This document shows, in pieces, positions 1-8,095 of a stretch of DNA of 64,000 nt. The stretch's first letter is position 1; each line of letters starts with the position of its first letter. This DNA comes from Psychrobacillus psychrodurans. Lineage in GTDB: Bacteria > Bacillota > Bacilli > Bacillales_A > Planococcaceae. The DNA is taken from contig FOUN01000001.1 in the NCBI GenBank assembly GCA_900114885.1, positions 62,001-126,000 on the forward strand, given 5' to 3'. Made by a program: the position numbers and the translations under genes. The notes beneath the pieces are model-generated. The model saw only the letters and a list, made by a program, of their open reading frames with translations, made no database searches and was not told the DNA's origin.

Positions 1-304
1 TTTCTTTCCTATGCGTATCAAAGAGTTGGTTGAGTGCTCGTAATTTCTCGGCAGAAATTCCTTTGTTAAGTACCCCAGTCAGTATGCTTAGTTTTCCTGA
101 GGATTCATTAACTTGTGTATGCAGAATTGAGAAATATTCATCTTCATCTAAGGACATGCCAATATACTGGCAAACTAATTGAGGATATTTTAAGTTCTCT
201 CCGTCTAATGTTACTTGAGAAGGATCTCCTAAAGAATCTTTCAACCATAATCCGATATTAGATGAATCCCACGACTTCATCCTGATGGGATTTAAATTAA
301 CCAT
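1..304 (-). CDS. YceG-like stress protein, N-terminal part (cut by window edge)
   Basis: An open frame starts at ATG 304 with AGGAGGG seven bases upstream and runs off the left edge without a stop. The visible 101 residues begin MVNLNPIRMKSW and carry no motif I can name. The position, last in a TerD / HpcH / PRTase / StiP / HAD gene run, is where Bacillales usually place the YceG-family protein, normally followed by TelA. It starts 25 bp after the HAD gene and is probably in the same transcript. The family name rests on gene order, not on a recognised domain. Confidence 0.6.
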   Translation of the reverse strand, partial: MVNLNPIRMKSWDSSNIGLWLKDSLGDPSQVTLDGENLKYPQLVCQYIGMSLDEDEYFSILHTQVNESSGKLSILTGVLNKGISAEKLRALNQLFDTHRKE

Positions 305-329
305 GGGCTTTCCCTCCTATTCATACATA

Positions 330-1136
330 TTATAACAAATAATCGTTCACCTTTTTTAATATTTCTTCTCCTGCTAATACACCTGTTTGGGTTGTAATAG
401 ATACGTGAGGAGGAAGATGTACGCCTTTATGATTTGCTTCACCATGGGAAGGGATAAAACCATGAGTGGCACTTATAACCATATCGAAGTCGAGCATGGA
501 ATCCCCAGCGGCTATGACCGTATTTGCAGCAATTCGCTCTGCTACAAATTGGAGTGCAGCCGATTTGTTTATGCAAGTTGGCATGATATATACCTTTCGC
601 CCTTGGTGGGAAAGAGAGAAGCCTTGCTGATAAAAGATTTGAGAAAGATTTTCAAAATCCTCGACTGAAAATGCATGTTCATCAATAATTAGATATACAA
701 ACCATGATTCTGCTTGCATAACGTTAAGGACAAATTTGTTTTTTATATATGCATCCAGCTGAGGGAGTACATGTTCTATGGAGGTGCGATTCTGCTGCAT
801 TTGTGCGATTACTTTATCTGACCATTCTGCAAGCGGTTCGCCGTCCTGCAAAATAACAGCACCATTTGATACAACTGCATATTTTGGTTTTTCTACTGTA
901 TGATATAAACCTGTAATTCGATTGTATTGTTCAGCTGTTCTAGTTGTTACGGGCAAAAAGGTTGTAGAGGAGGCTATATGTTGAAACAACTGTAGACTTT
1001 TAATGGTCATAAATGCAGTTGGTTTTTCATCGACCCATTCTACAGCTACAAAATCTTCATTGCTAACTTCTTGTCCTCTTGAATTTTTACTATATATAAG
1101 TGTTCGATCTAAATCACTAGCAAATAGGATTGTCAT
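330..1136 (-). CDS. HAD-superfamily hydrolase (Cof-type) of the Ter stress operon
   Basis: 268 residues. Motif I, DLDRTL, is at residues 9-14 and gives the phosphorylated Asp and the second Asp. The C-terminal GDSMLDFDM supplies the motif IV acidic residues. The long middle part matches a C2-type cap, so the substrate is probably a small phosphorylated metabolite. The start codon overlaps the stop of the StiP gene by 4 bp (ATGA), which indicates translational coupling. HAD proteins in TerD clusters have been predicted to process a nucleotide-like or sugar-like product of the neighbouring phosphoribosyltransferase. The actual substrate cannot be read from the sequence. Confidence 0.85.
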   Translation of the reverse strand: MTILFASDLDRTLIYSKNSRGQEVSNEDFVAVEWVDEKPTAFMTIKSLQLFQHIASSTTFLPVTTRTAEQYNRITGLYHTVEKPKYAVVSNGAVILQDGEPLAEWSDKVIAQMQQNRTSIEHVLPQLDAYIKNKFVLNVMQAESWFVYLIIDEHAFSVEDFENLSQIFYQQGFSLSHQGRKVYIMPTCINKSAALQFVAERIAANTVIAAGDSMLDFDMVISATHGFIPSHGEANHKGVHLPPHVSITTQTGVLAGEEILKKVNDYLL

Positions 1137-2257
1137 ATTCGATCCTCCGATTCTATCAACCCGATGGCAAGGTAAAAGAGCCCTGGTACAATTTCAGTTG
1201 GAATATTTTTTTCCTTACATAAGAGGAGAATATGACGTAGGGATGGGTGTTTATCATCACTAAGTAATATTTTAAAAGGCTTTCTCCTTAACAGCACTCT
1301 AGTCGTTTCTCCAACACTTGGCTTTACTTTACTAATATCAGCATTCTTATAGAACTTACTGGCAATGGACTCCACTTCCTGCATGCCTTTCCAAGTCCGT
1401 ATGTTTGTGATTGGAAAATTTTTTATAAGTTCAGTTATGATTGGTTCCTGTTCTTGGAATCGACTGGATATATTTTCGATAAATTCGTTGGATACATCCA
1501 TTTCCTCAAGATCAACGTAATACTTAGCTCCGTGGTAATCATCTACATCTTGAAAGGCATTATTCAATACAGTTCGACTAACTAATCCTGAGACCGTTGA
1601 GTTCAAGCAAGCGTTCGGAATAAGAAAGTCTTCTCTTGTTGCAAATAATGTGGCACATTCGCCTGGATCGGTTAAAACGGCGAGGTCATCATTTAAGTTA
1701 AGGTTGTATGCTGCATTTAACTTTTGAATGGACTTAGTTAACTCGTTTTGTATAGCACCTTTTCCAGTCCACCCATCAACGAATTGAATATGGCTTTTCG
1801 GATATTGCTCTCTAATAGTTCGGACAGCCTTCTCATCGATTCCTTTTCCTCTTAGTATAGATATACTAAAGTGTGGCCATTTAAGTTTCATAAATTTTTC
1901 TGCGTATCGCTTCATTAATATCCCGATTGGGCTTCCTGCTCTTGCGAGTGAAACGATCACGACGTCATCAGTACCTGCATATCGTCTTACCCTTCTACAT
2001 AATACCCCTACTAATTGTGCGATATGATCAGCCGAATCCTGCATAGCCTGTTGATATAACTCCGTATACTCAGAGGTTGGTCGATTTTCAATGGGCAAAG
2101 TTTCGGAGTAGTGACTGCCTGTTTGAAATAGTTGTTCTCTAGATTCTACAGAAGACTCAATCTGAACACCCGATAAATCCTTAAGTAAGAAAGTGATGTC
2201 TTCCTTAGAGTAGCTTGATTTTACCAATCCATCTGTATTAATAGTCATTGTTTTCAC
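1133..2257 (-). CDS. StiP-family predicted cysteine protease with C-terminal PELOTA domain
   Basis: 374 residues. The N-terminal 280 residues match the StiP family found in Ter-linked operons, including a VVIVSLARAGSPIGI stretch around residues 100-115 and an LTDPGECATLFATRED stretch with the conserved Cys. The last ~80 residues (from about KPSVGETTRVLLRRKPF) look like a PELOTA RNA-binding fold. It overlaps the PRTase gene upstream by 20 bp and the HAD gene downstream by 4 bp, so the three are co-translated. The combination of protease-like and RNA-binding domains suggests RNA-linked stress control. This is family knowledge; catalytic activity is not shown here. Confidence 0.8.
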   Translation of the reverse strand: MKTMTINTDGLVKSSYSKEDITFLLKDLSGVQIESSVESREQLFQTGSHYSETLPIENRPTSEYTELYQQAMQDSADHIAQLVGVLCRRVRRYAGTDDVVIVSLARAGSPIGILMKRYAEKFMKLKWPHFSISILRGKGIDEKAVRTIREQYPKSHIQFVDGWTGKGAIQNELTKSIQKLNAAYNLNLNDDLAVLTDPGECATLFATREDFLIPNACLNSTVSGLVSRTVLNNAFQDVDDYHGAKYYVDLEEMDVSNEFIENISSRFQEQEPIITELIKNFPITNIRTWKGMQEVESIASKFYKNADISKVKPSVGETTRVLLRRKPFKILLSDDKHPSLRHILLLCKEKNIPTEIVPGLFYLAIGLIESEDRI

Positions 2258-3599
2258 CTCTAACTGGGTGAGTAAGAGATACCCACGAAACCGGCGCTAA
2301 CGTCTCCAAGTAGGAAAGAAGTGGAAACCAGGTGGCAGGTTCTTGAACAGACTCAGAAATAACAATGATTTGTTCGGCATCAATTTCTGAGAGGTTGTAT
2401 AAATATTGGTTAATACCTTTGGAATCAGGCAACATAAATTTACATTTATGCTGGATAGGATATAATTCTTCTGTTTTTGCTAAGATAGGACTTCTTGTGG
2501 TAGTTTGTACTTTTGTATTATTTCCAAAGGCAAGTGCAAATCTAAGCGGGAGATAAATGTTTTCTCCAATGCCTATAACTAGAGTGGATTTGCTCTTATT
2601 TAAATTAGGAAGCTTATTTATAAAACTTTCTATCCAAGCATCCATTTCTTCGTGAAGATTGCTTGATAAACCAAATCTCCCTGTGAAGTTACAATAGATT
2701 CCATGCTCACTCCGATGCTTAGAGGTAATTTCTAGAGCTGATTTTTCGTCAACGAAAACTGAAAATGGTTGCATACCGCTTAGAATAGGAGTGTCCTTTT
2801 CTTCGATTGATGCCTGATTTAGTAGAGTGAATTGGCCACCCATAATCGTAATAATTTCAGCAGAAATCTGATGTGTATTCATTAGTTCATTAAAATCATG
2901 TTGATGTGCTTTAGTTCTCCAGTCTAATATAGAGAGAATTTTATATTTTTTACCTGGAAAAGATTTATTTAATGCAACGATTAAATTGGAGAGTGTAAGA
3001 CCTGTCGTTATTTCATCATCTATTAACACAATCGTGTCCGCATCCTTTAGTGTTTGCTCAGGTGCATAGACTCTGTGAGAGGTTGCGTGTGAATGCTCTT
3101 CTTCAAAATAGAAGGAAGGTTCCATATGTAGAATTTCTTCTCTAGTTGTATGAATATAATAAGCGTCTTGAAAGTGATGAAATACTGCATGACCTAGGCC
3201 GGTTGCTGTTTCCGCAAATCCAATGAATACGGTCTTACTTGGTAAGTTGGACTTATAGCTTAAAGAGTCCAGACTTAGTTTTCGATTGGGTATTCCTGAA
3301 TTGATCATCTGAACGAGTTCATTTACTAATGGGTGAGTATCTAAGCTTTCATTCTTCATAAGCATTGAAGCTAGAATAGTTCCAGTACCTAGTGAAATAG
3401 CTGGATCCACTGCTAAATGCTTACCAAGAAGTCGACTTACGAATAAAAATTGGCGTTTTTTATTAATTCTCACAGCCATTTGGAAAAGTGCTTCCGGCGA
3501 GAAATTATAAGGATTATCTTTAATGTCTATTACTAGCTTTAAATCTCCATGTAAATTATAGGTTTTTGATGTATTGAAGGAAGTCGAGTGATGTAACAT
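2238..3599 (-). CDS. phosphoribosyltransferase-family protein with C-terminal TRSP domain
   Basis: 453 residues. The PRPP-binding loop is visible as VLIDDEITTGLT near residues 190-202, the usual two acidic residues followed by the T-T-G turn. The C-terminal part, including RSEHGIYCNFTGRFGLSS and VIGIGENIYLPLR, fits the TRSP extension found with these PRTases in TerD operons. The ATG at 3599 lies 44 bp inside the preceding HpcH-like gene and has only a weak GGGGTG ribosome site, but the N-terminus YNLHGDLKLVIDIKDN looks conserved, so I keep it. The likely role is forming a ribosylated metabolite under stress. The substrate is unknown. Confidence 0.83.
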   Translation of the reverse strand: MLHHSTSFNTSKTYNLHGDLKLVIDIKDNPYNFSPEALFQMAVRINKKRQFLFVSRLLGKHLAVDPAISLGTGTILASMLMKNESLDTHPLVNELVQMINSGIPNRKLSLDSLSYKSNLPSKTVFIGFAETATGLGHAVFHHFQDAYYIHTTREEILHMEPSFYFEEEHSHATSHRVYAPEQTLKDADTIVLIDDEITTGLTLSNLIVALNKSFPGKKYKILSILDWRTKAHQHDFNELMNTHQISAEIITIMGGQFTLLNQASIEEKDTPILSGMQPFSVFVDEKSALEITSKHRSEHGIYCNFTGRFGLSSNLHEEMDAWIESFINKLPNLNKSKSTLVIGIGENIYLPLRFALAFGNNTKVQTTTRSPILAKTEELYPIQHKCKFMLPDSKGINQYLYNLSEIDAEQIIVISESVQEPATWFPLLSYLETLAPVSWVSLTHPVRGENNDY

Positions 3600-4686
3600 T
3601 TTCTTTTAACACCCCATATATTTCTGCTTGAGCAATAATCTTCATAGCCCAGCTGTAGTGAGGTTTAACCTCATTCATTTTGTTTTTAGCAGAACTTCGC
3701 AAAACTCCATTTGTTTCAGCCTTATTTTCAATGATTAAACATGCATCTTCAAATAACTCCTTAGGCACTATATATCCACTATTTACGATATCGATTTGAG
3801 AAGGGTGTATACAGGTCTTTCCGTAGAAACCATTTAAAAGGTCGAGTTGAACCTCATTCCACAGTATGGACTCTATACTATTTACATCCGTGAAGAGACG
3901 AAAGGAATCTAGAGTTTCAAAGTACTCATAAACAGGTCCAGAAACGATGAAGTTATCTTCTTTACGATTGAATTTGTTTAATATATCGGTGAAACAATTG
4001 GTGATTAGTAGCAGTTCATAGATTGTTCTATTCCCAGGACGTCTTTGACTGAAAAGGCTGGTGAAATCCGTAGCACCAACTCGTATAGTTAGTACAAGGT
4101 CTTCAAACTGCTTGAAAACTGTATAAAGCTTAGAAAGTTCTTGCTCTCTAGTTTCTGTATAAATAATTTCTTTAGTTTCTAAAATAGGTAACCCATATAA
4201 ATGAGTAGAATACTGAAGATTAATACTTTCTAAACATAAAAAAAAGCTTTTTGCATTATAGGAGGTGCACTTTGGAAAAACGAATCCGGTAATATATTGA
4301 ATAGCACTTCCTAATAAAGTAGCAACCTTTTCTAGGTGTTGGACGGTTCTTATTCTGATAAATAAGAGAGGAATATTATTTATATCTATTAAGCTATTTT
4401 GATCATTTTGTTCAATTAATTTTAATTCATTTACAACGTTTAGTTCTGCTTCTAAAAGTTCCGAATCGGAGACAGCATCCTCTAAACAAATGATAGCACT
4501 TGTTAAATTCTTTAAATTATTTTTTGATAGTTTATCGGTGAAATTGGGCATTGAACCTGGTAAGTATAAAGCTGCTCCCATAGCCATCCCTAATTTTTTT
4601 CTTTCCAAATTTTTGGAAAAGTCGCTAGGTGGTATATGAAAGAATTGACGTATCTCTTTCTCACTAACCCCTCTGAATTGTCTCAT
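3556..4686 (-). CDS. HpcH/HpaI aldolase / citrate-lyase-beta-like protein of the Ter operon
   Basis: 376 residues from ATG 4686. The frame stays open to 4878, but that extension lies over the terD gene and the downstream terminator. ATG 4686 has AGGAG eight bases upstream. The TIM-barrel C-C lyase signature residues appear as CLEDAVSDSE near the N-terminus, RIRT in the middle and the late GKTCIHPSQI. It is the first gene after a terminator-like hairpin at 4761-4792 and overlaps the PRTase gene by 44 bp. It probably makes or cleaves a short-chain acid used by the neighbouring enzymes. The true substrate is not evident. Confidence 0.85.
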   Translation of the reverse strand: MRQFRGVSEKEIRQFFHIPPSDFSKNLERKKLGMAMGAALYLPGSMPNFTDKLSKNNLKNLTSAIICLEDAVSDSELLEAELNVVNELKLIEQNDQNSLIDINNIPLLFIRIRTVQHLEKVATLLGSAIQYITGFVFPKCTSYNAKSFFLCLESINLQYSTHLYGLPILETKEIIYTETREQELSKLYTVFKQFEDLVLTIRVGATDFTSLFSQRRPGNRTIYELLLITNCFTDILNKFNRKEDNFIVSGPVYEYFETLDSFRLFTDVNSIESILWNEVQLDLLNGFYGKTCIHPSQIDIVNSGYIVPKELFEDACLIIENKAETNGVLRSSAKNKMNEVKPHYSWAMKIIAQAEIYGVLKENVTSLDFLQYIKNL

Positions 4687-4760
4687 ATTTTCCACTCCTA
4701 AGAATGAAGAAGGAGTTATTAGGTATACCCAAATACCTCTACTTTCTTCAGATACTAAAA

Positions 4761-4792
4761 CAAAAAGCAAGGAAGCATACCCTTGCTTTTTG
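4761..4792 (-). terminator. Rho-independent-type hairpin between terD and the HpcH-like gene
   Basis: CAAAAAGCAAGG (4761-4772) pairs perfectly with CCTTGCTTTTTG (4781-4792). Read on the minus strand the stem ends in TTTTTG followed by TTTTAG. It lies 10 bp after the terD stop and inside the gene run, so it should reduce read-through from the two TerD genes into the enzyme genes. Confidence 0.75.
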
Positions 4793-4802
4793 AGAGAAGT
4801 TA

Positions 4803-5378
4803 TTAATTCAAGCCGAAGTCCGAAACTAATGCTCCAAGACCGCCTTGGTATCCACTTCCAATTGCATTGAATTTCCATTCGTTATTATGGCGATATAGCT
4901 CACCAACAACGACTGCAGTTTCAATGGAGAAATCTTCACCAAGATCATAGCGAATCAATTCTTCTTGTGTATCTGCATTTAAAATACGTACGTATGAATT
5001 GCTTACTTGGCCAAAGTTTTGTCCTCTGTCTTCTGCATCATGAATTGTGATACAAAAAGCAATTTTCTCCACAGAAGTTGGCACAGTCGACAGGTTAACG
5101 TTTACTTGCTCGTCATCTCCGTCTCCATCACCAGTCCGATTATCTCCTGTATGAACAACAGACCCGTTACCACCAGTAGTGTTGTTATAGAATATAAAGT
5201 CACCTTCTGAAGAACATTTGCTGTTACTGCCTAATAGAAATACAGAGGAGTCTAAGTCGAAGTCTTTCCCTCCGTCGTATTTATTTGTATCCCAGCCTAA
5301 ACCTACAGTTACGTTAACTAAACCAGGATTTGTCTTTGTTAAATCTACTTTTTGACCTTTTGATAAGTTAATGCCCAC
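4803..5378 (-). CDS. TerD-family stress protein (general stress protein 16U type)
   Basis: 191 residues, the standard TerD length. The N-terminal Ca-binding pattern is visible ([17 protein letters not shown], then [15 protein letters not shown]), as is the C-terminal [23 protein letters not shown] typical of the family. The start is GTG at 5378 with AGGAG nine bases upstream; no ATG fits. It sits 13 bp after the first terD gene and ends just before a terminator hairpin. TerD proteins bind calcium and act in cytoplasmic stress responses, including resistance to antimicrobials. The 'tellurium' name is historical. Confidence 0.95.
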   Translation of the reverse strand: MGINLSKGQKVDLTKTNPGLVNVTVGLGWDTNKYDGGKDFDLDSSVFLLGSNSKCSSEGDFIFYNNTTGGNGSVVHTGDNRTGDGDGDDEQVNVNLSTVPTSVEKIAFCITIHDAEDRGQNFGQVSNSYVRILNADTQEELIRYDLGEDFSIETAVVVGELYRHNNEWKFNAIGSGYQGGLGALVSDFGLN

Positions 5379-5391
5379 TTTTAACCACTCC

Positions 5392-6009
5392 TTATAAGTA
5401 TTTGTTTGCTATTGATCCGATATCTAAATCTGATGTACCTTCACCAACTGCAGAGAATTTCCAATCTGATCCGTTACGGTATAGCTCTCCAGGAATAAGA
5501 GATGTTTTACCTGCATAGCTTTCGCTTAAATTATAATGAACTAATTCTTCTTTTGTACCATTATCCACTAGACGGATAAATGCATTTTGAATTAGTCCAA
5601 AGTCTTGTTTTCTTTGTTTTGCTTGATAAATGTTTACTACAAACACCAATCTATGTACAGATGGCGAAATAGCACTCAGATTCACGTTGATCACTTCGTC
5701 GTCTCCATCGCCGTCTCCAGTTAAATTATCTCCAGAATGGACAACGCTTCCATCTTGACTTGTTTTATTTCCAAAATAAATAACGTGCTGCTTAGATACT
5801 AATTTGCCCTTTTCATCTAATAAAAGTACTGATGCGTCACAATCGATAGCTGCTCCGCCACCACTGCCTCCACCTAGTAATCCACCTAAAAAACCACCGC
5901 TTTTTTTCTTTTCCACAGGGTCCCATCCTAGTCCTACCATAACACTTGAAAGGGAAGATCTACCCTTAGTTAAATCAATTTTTTGACCCTTAACTAAATT
6001 AATGCCCAT
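5392..6009 (-). CDS. TerD-family stress protein with Gly-rich insertion
   Basis: 205 residues, about 14 longer than its neighbour. The Ca-binding motif [15 protein letters not shown] and the C-terminal [18 protein letters not shown] identify TerD. Around residues 34-53 it carries a Lys run followed by a Gly/Ser-rich stretch ([15 protein letters not shown]) not present in the neighbouring TerD. This looks like a flexible loop inserted before the first acidic strand. ATG 6009 has GGAGG seven bases upstream. It is the first gene of the operon and lies behind an ECF-type promoter at 6041-6069. Confidence 0.93.
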   Translation of the reverse strand: MGINLVKGQKIDLTKGRSSLSSVMVGLGWDPVEKKKSGGFLGGLLGGGSGGGAAIDCDASVLLLDEKGKLVSKQHVIYFGNKTSQDGSVVHSGDNLTGDGDGDDEVINVNLSAISPSVHRLVFVVNIYQAKQRKQDFGLIQNAFIRLVDNGTKEELVHYNLSESYAGKTSLIPGELYRNGSDWKFSAVGEGTSDLDIGSIANKYL

Positions 6010-6040
6010 TCTTTTACCTCCAAATTTTAGTCATACCATT

Positions 6041-6069
6041 TATACGAGGATACGATGCAATAAGTTTCA
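6041..6069 (-). promoter_or_regulatory. ECF sigma (SigW/SigM-type) promoter of the Ter operon
   Basis: On the minus strand TGAAAC (plus 6064-6069) is followed after 17 bases by CGTATA (plus 6041-6046), 31 bp before the first terD start. This matches the SigW-type consensus TGAAAC-N16/17-CGTA. The homologous yceC operon in B. subtilis is controlled by cell-envelope ECF sigma factors, so the site makes sense in context. Confidence 0.7.
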
Positions 6070-6190
6070 TAAAAAACAACGCATTCTTATGCAAAGGATA
6101 TTATAATTTTATCAGAATTTTTCAGCTTTTGCTATTAAGTTGAATAGCAAACACCTAGTGAATATTTTCAGGTTGGTGCATAATAAAAAT

Positions 6191-6234
6191 CGAAGCGGAG
6201 AAATATGTTTCTTATAACATATTTCTCCGCTTCG
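6191..6234 (-). terminator. Rho-independent terminator of the esterase gene
   Basis: A 19-bp perfect stem, CGAAGCGGAGAAATATGTT (6191-6209) with AACATATTTCTCCGCTTCG (6216-6234). On the minus strand it is followed by ATTTTTATTA. Confidence 0.9.
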
Positions 6235-6241
6235 AAAATAA

Positions 6242-6871
6242 TTAGTTTTTATTTAAAAATTCTACTAAGTCTTGATGATTTTCTGGTGTAACTCCATGAC
6301 CATCATTATATGATTTAAAAGTTACTTTTGCTCCCATTGCTTCAAAATAGTCATTACTTTCAATCCCCCACTGTGAAGGAATCACATAGTCATAATTGCC
6401 ATGTGAGATAAAGATGGATAAATGATTAACGTCTCGCTTGCTATATTCTGTTTTTACAAACTCAGGTATATATCCACTTAAAGCAACTACTTTACTAATT
6501 TCATTTCCCATTGTCAGCGCCACCGTTTGGGCAAGGATAGCACCTTGACTAAACCCTAGTATCGTAATGTTATCAGGATTTAAGTTGTACTCGACAATTG
6601 CCTCTCGAATGAATGCCTGAATATGCGTCACGATTTTGTCGAATATATCTCTAATTGGTTTTCCGATTTCTTCAATTTCGAAAAATGAATAGCCAGGTTT
6701 CTGTACTATTGGCCCACGTAAACTAAAAATATGATGGGTGTTCTCGAAATCTCTCACTAGCTGAGGTAGATCTGCTTCATTACTGCCCATACCATGTAGT
6801 AAAAATATAGCAGGTTGTTTTTTTGAAGTGTTGATGGGTGCTGTATGGTTAAATGTAAAAGGAGATTTCAT
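6242..6871 (-). CDS. alpha/beta hydrolase, carboxylesterase / phospholipase family (MhqD-like)
   Basis: 209 residues, typical for the small esterase/MhqD group. The oxyanion-loop motif LLHGMGSNEADL is near residue 24, the nucleophile elbow GFSQGA is near residue 107, and the catalytic His is in DGHGVTPE at the C-terminus. An Asp in HGNYDYVIP probably completes the triad. No signal peptide is present, so it is cytoplasmic. ATG 6871 has AGGAAG eight bases upstream. In B. subtilis MhqD belongs to the quinone-responsive regulon, and this window also carries other genes of that regulon at 28-32 kb; that link is inferred. Confidence 0.85.
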   Translation of the reverse strand: MKSPFTFNHTAPINTSKKQPAIFLLHGMGSNEADLPQLVRDFENTHHIFSLRGPIVQKPGYSFFEIEEIGKPIRDIFDKIVTHIQAFIREAIVEYNLNPDNITILGFSQGAILAQTVALTMGNEISKVVALSGYIPEFVKTEYSKRDVNHLSIFISHGNYDYVIPSQWGIESNDYFEAMGAKVTFKSYNDGHGVTPENHQDLVEFLNKN

Positions 6872-6890
6872 GTATCGTACTTCCTTTCAA

Positions 6891-7823
6891 TTAAAGTATA
6901 TCTATTTTATCATAAGTATTGATGGTAGCTTGTTGTGAAAGTTTTAGCTGATTTTTCTTGCCGTACAAATTAACAATAATGACGCTAGCGATTGCCACGA
7001 ATCCTCCTACAATAGAAAGAGCTGTAGGGAGTTCCTGCAACCAAATCCACGTCACGATAATCGCAACGACCGGTTCTAAATACAGGGAATTGGAAACAGA
7101 GCTTGCTTCACTATAGGACAATGCCATAGCCCAAGTTAAATACGCGATTGCAGTTGGGAATACTCCTATATAAACTGCAGATAAATTAGCCTCTATAGTC
7201 GCGTGCTGAATTTCTTCGAACAGTCCAGGTGCAAAGAACAAAAAAGGTATAGTACCTACCCAGGTAAAATAAGCCGTCAATTCAATGGCACTATACTTTT
7301 TGTACAAAGGCTTCTGGTAAACGAAAAAGATTGCGGTTGAAAAAGCTGCAATCAGAACTAAAAATACGCCTGGAGAAATACCAAAAGTGCTTCCGCCTGT
7401 CCCTATAGCTATTAAAATAATACCGACAAATCCAAAAGCTAATCCGAACCAACCGATTTTACCAAGTCGTTCCTTCAATACAATAATAGCGATAATAGTC
7501 GTGAAGATAGGCGCTGAACCAATCAGCATACCAGCCGTTCCGGCTGATATCGACAGTTGTCCAAACGTGATGCAAAGATGGTATATATTAATCCCGATAA
7601 AACCGAGAATTACAATTTTAAATATATCTTCCTTTTGAGGTAACTGAAATTTGACTCCAGGCCAAATTGCGATAACAAGAAATATAATAGAAGCAATCAG
7701 AAATCTAACTAATATTAAATGCCCTGCAGAATAGCCACCCTGTAAACTTGCGCTAATCGCTGCAAAAGAGGAACCCCAAATAGCGACGGTGAATAATGCA
7801 AGTGTTAATGCTTTTGTATTCAT
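6891..7823 (-). CDS. EamA/DMT-family transporter
   Basis: 310 residues with about ten hydrophobic segments in two similar halves (EamA repeats). The first starts ALTLALFTVAIWGSSFAAI and the second begins near GVFLVLIAAFSTAIFF. The conserved mid-repeat pattern APIFTTIIAIIVLKERLG is present, and its counterpart EPVVAIIVTWIWLQELP is in the second half. It is an inner-membrane drug/metabolite exporter of unknown substrate. It lies 19 bp upstream of the esterase gene on the same strand and probably shares its terminator. The start has GGTGGAAG upstream. Confidence 0.88.
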   Translation of the reverse strand: MNTKALTLALFTVAIWGSSFAAISASLQGGYSAGHLILVRFLIASIIFLVIAIWPGVKFQLPQKEDIFKIVILGFIGINIYHLCITFGQLSISAGTAGMLIGSAPIFTTIIAIIVLKERLGKIGWFGLAFGFVGIILIAIGTGGSTFGISPGVFLVLIAAFSTAIFFVYQKPLYKKYSAIELTAYFTWVGTIPFLFFAPGLFEEIQHATIEANLSAVYIGVFPTAIAYLTWAMALSYSEASSVSNSLYLEPVVAIIVTWIWLQELPTALSIVGGFVAIASVIIVNLYGKKNQLKLSQQATINTYDKIDIL

Positions 7824-8014
7824 TTTCTTCCACCAAACTTTCTAACAGTAATAATTATTGTTAATGCAAACAACTAATCGTACAACAAATTCCTATATCC
7901 CACAAGTAGAGGGAGATAGGGTTTTGAGTATCCTATACGCAAGTGCTTGGTGTTAGAAAGTAAGTAGTCAATTGTTAAGTATGATAAGCAATATTTAGCC
8001 GTGATAATGAAAAA

Positions 8015-8053
8015 GAGTAGAGTACCGCAAAATTAATCACGGTTCTCTACTCC
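8015..8053 (-). terminator. Rho-independent terminator of the M20 peptidase gene
   Basis: GAGTAGAGTACCG (8015-8027) pairs with CGGTTCTCTACTC (about 8040-8053). Read on the minus strand it is followed by TTTTTCATT. Confidence 0.8.
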
Positions 8054-8095
8054 TTGGGATTACTGGCAATTGAGTTGTTTAATTTGACTATAATA

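Noticed and set aside
330-6009. Tellurite resistance as the function of the Ter operon
   Set aside because: The name is historical; nothing in the genes shows tellurite chemistry, and the promoter points to envelope stress.
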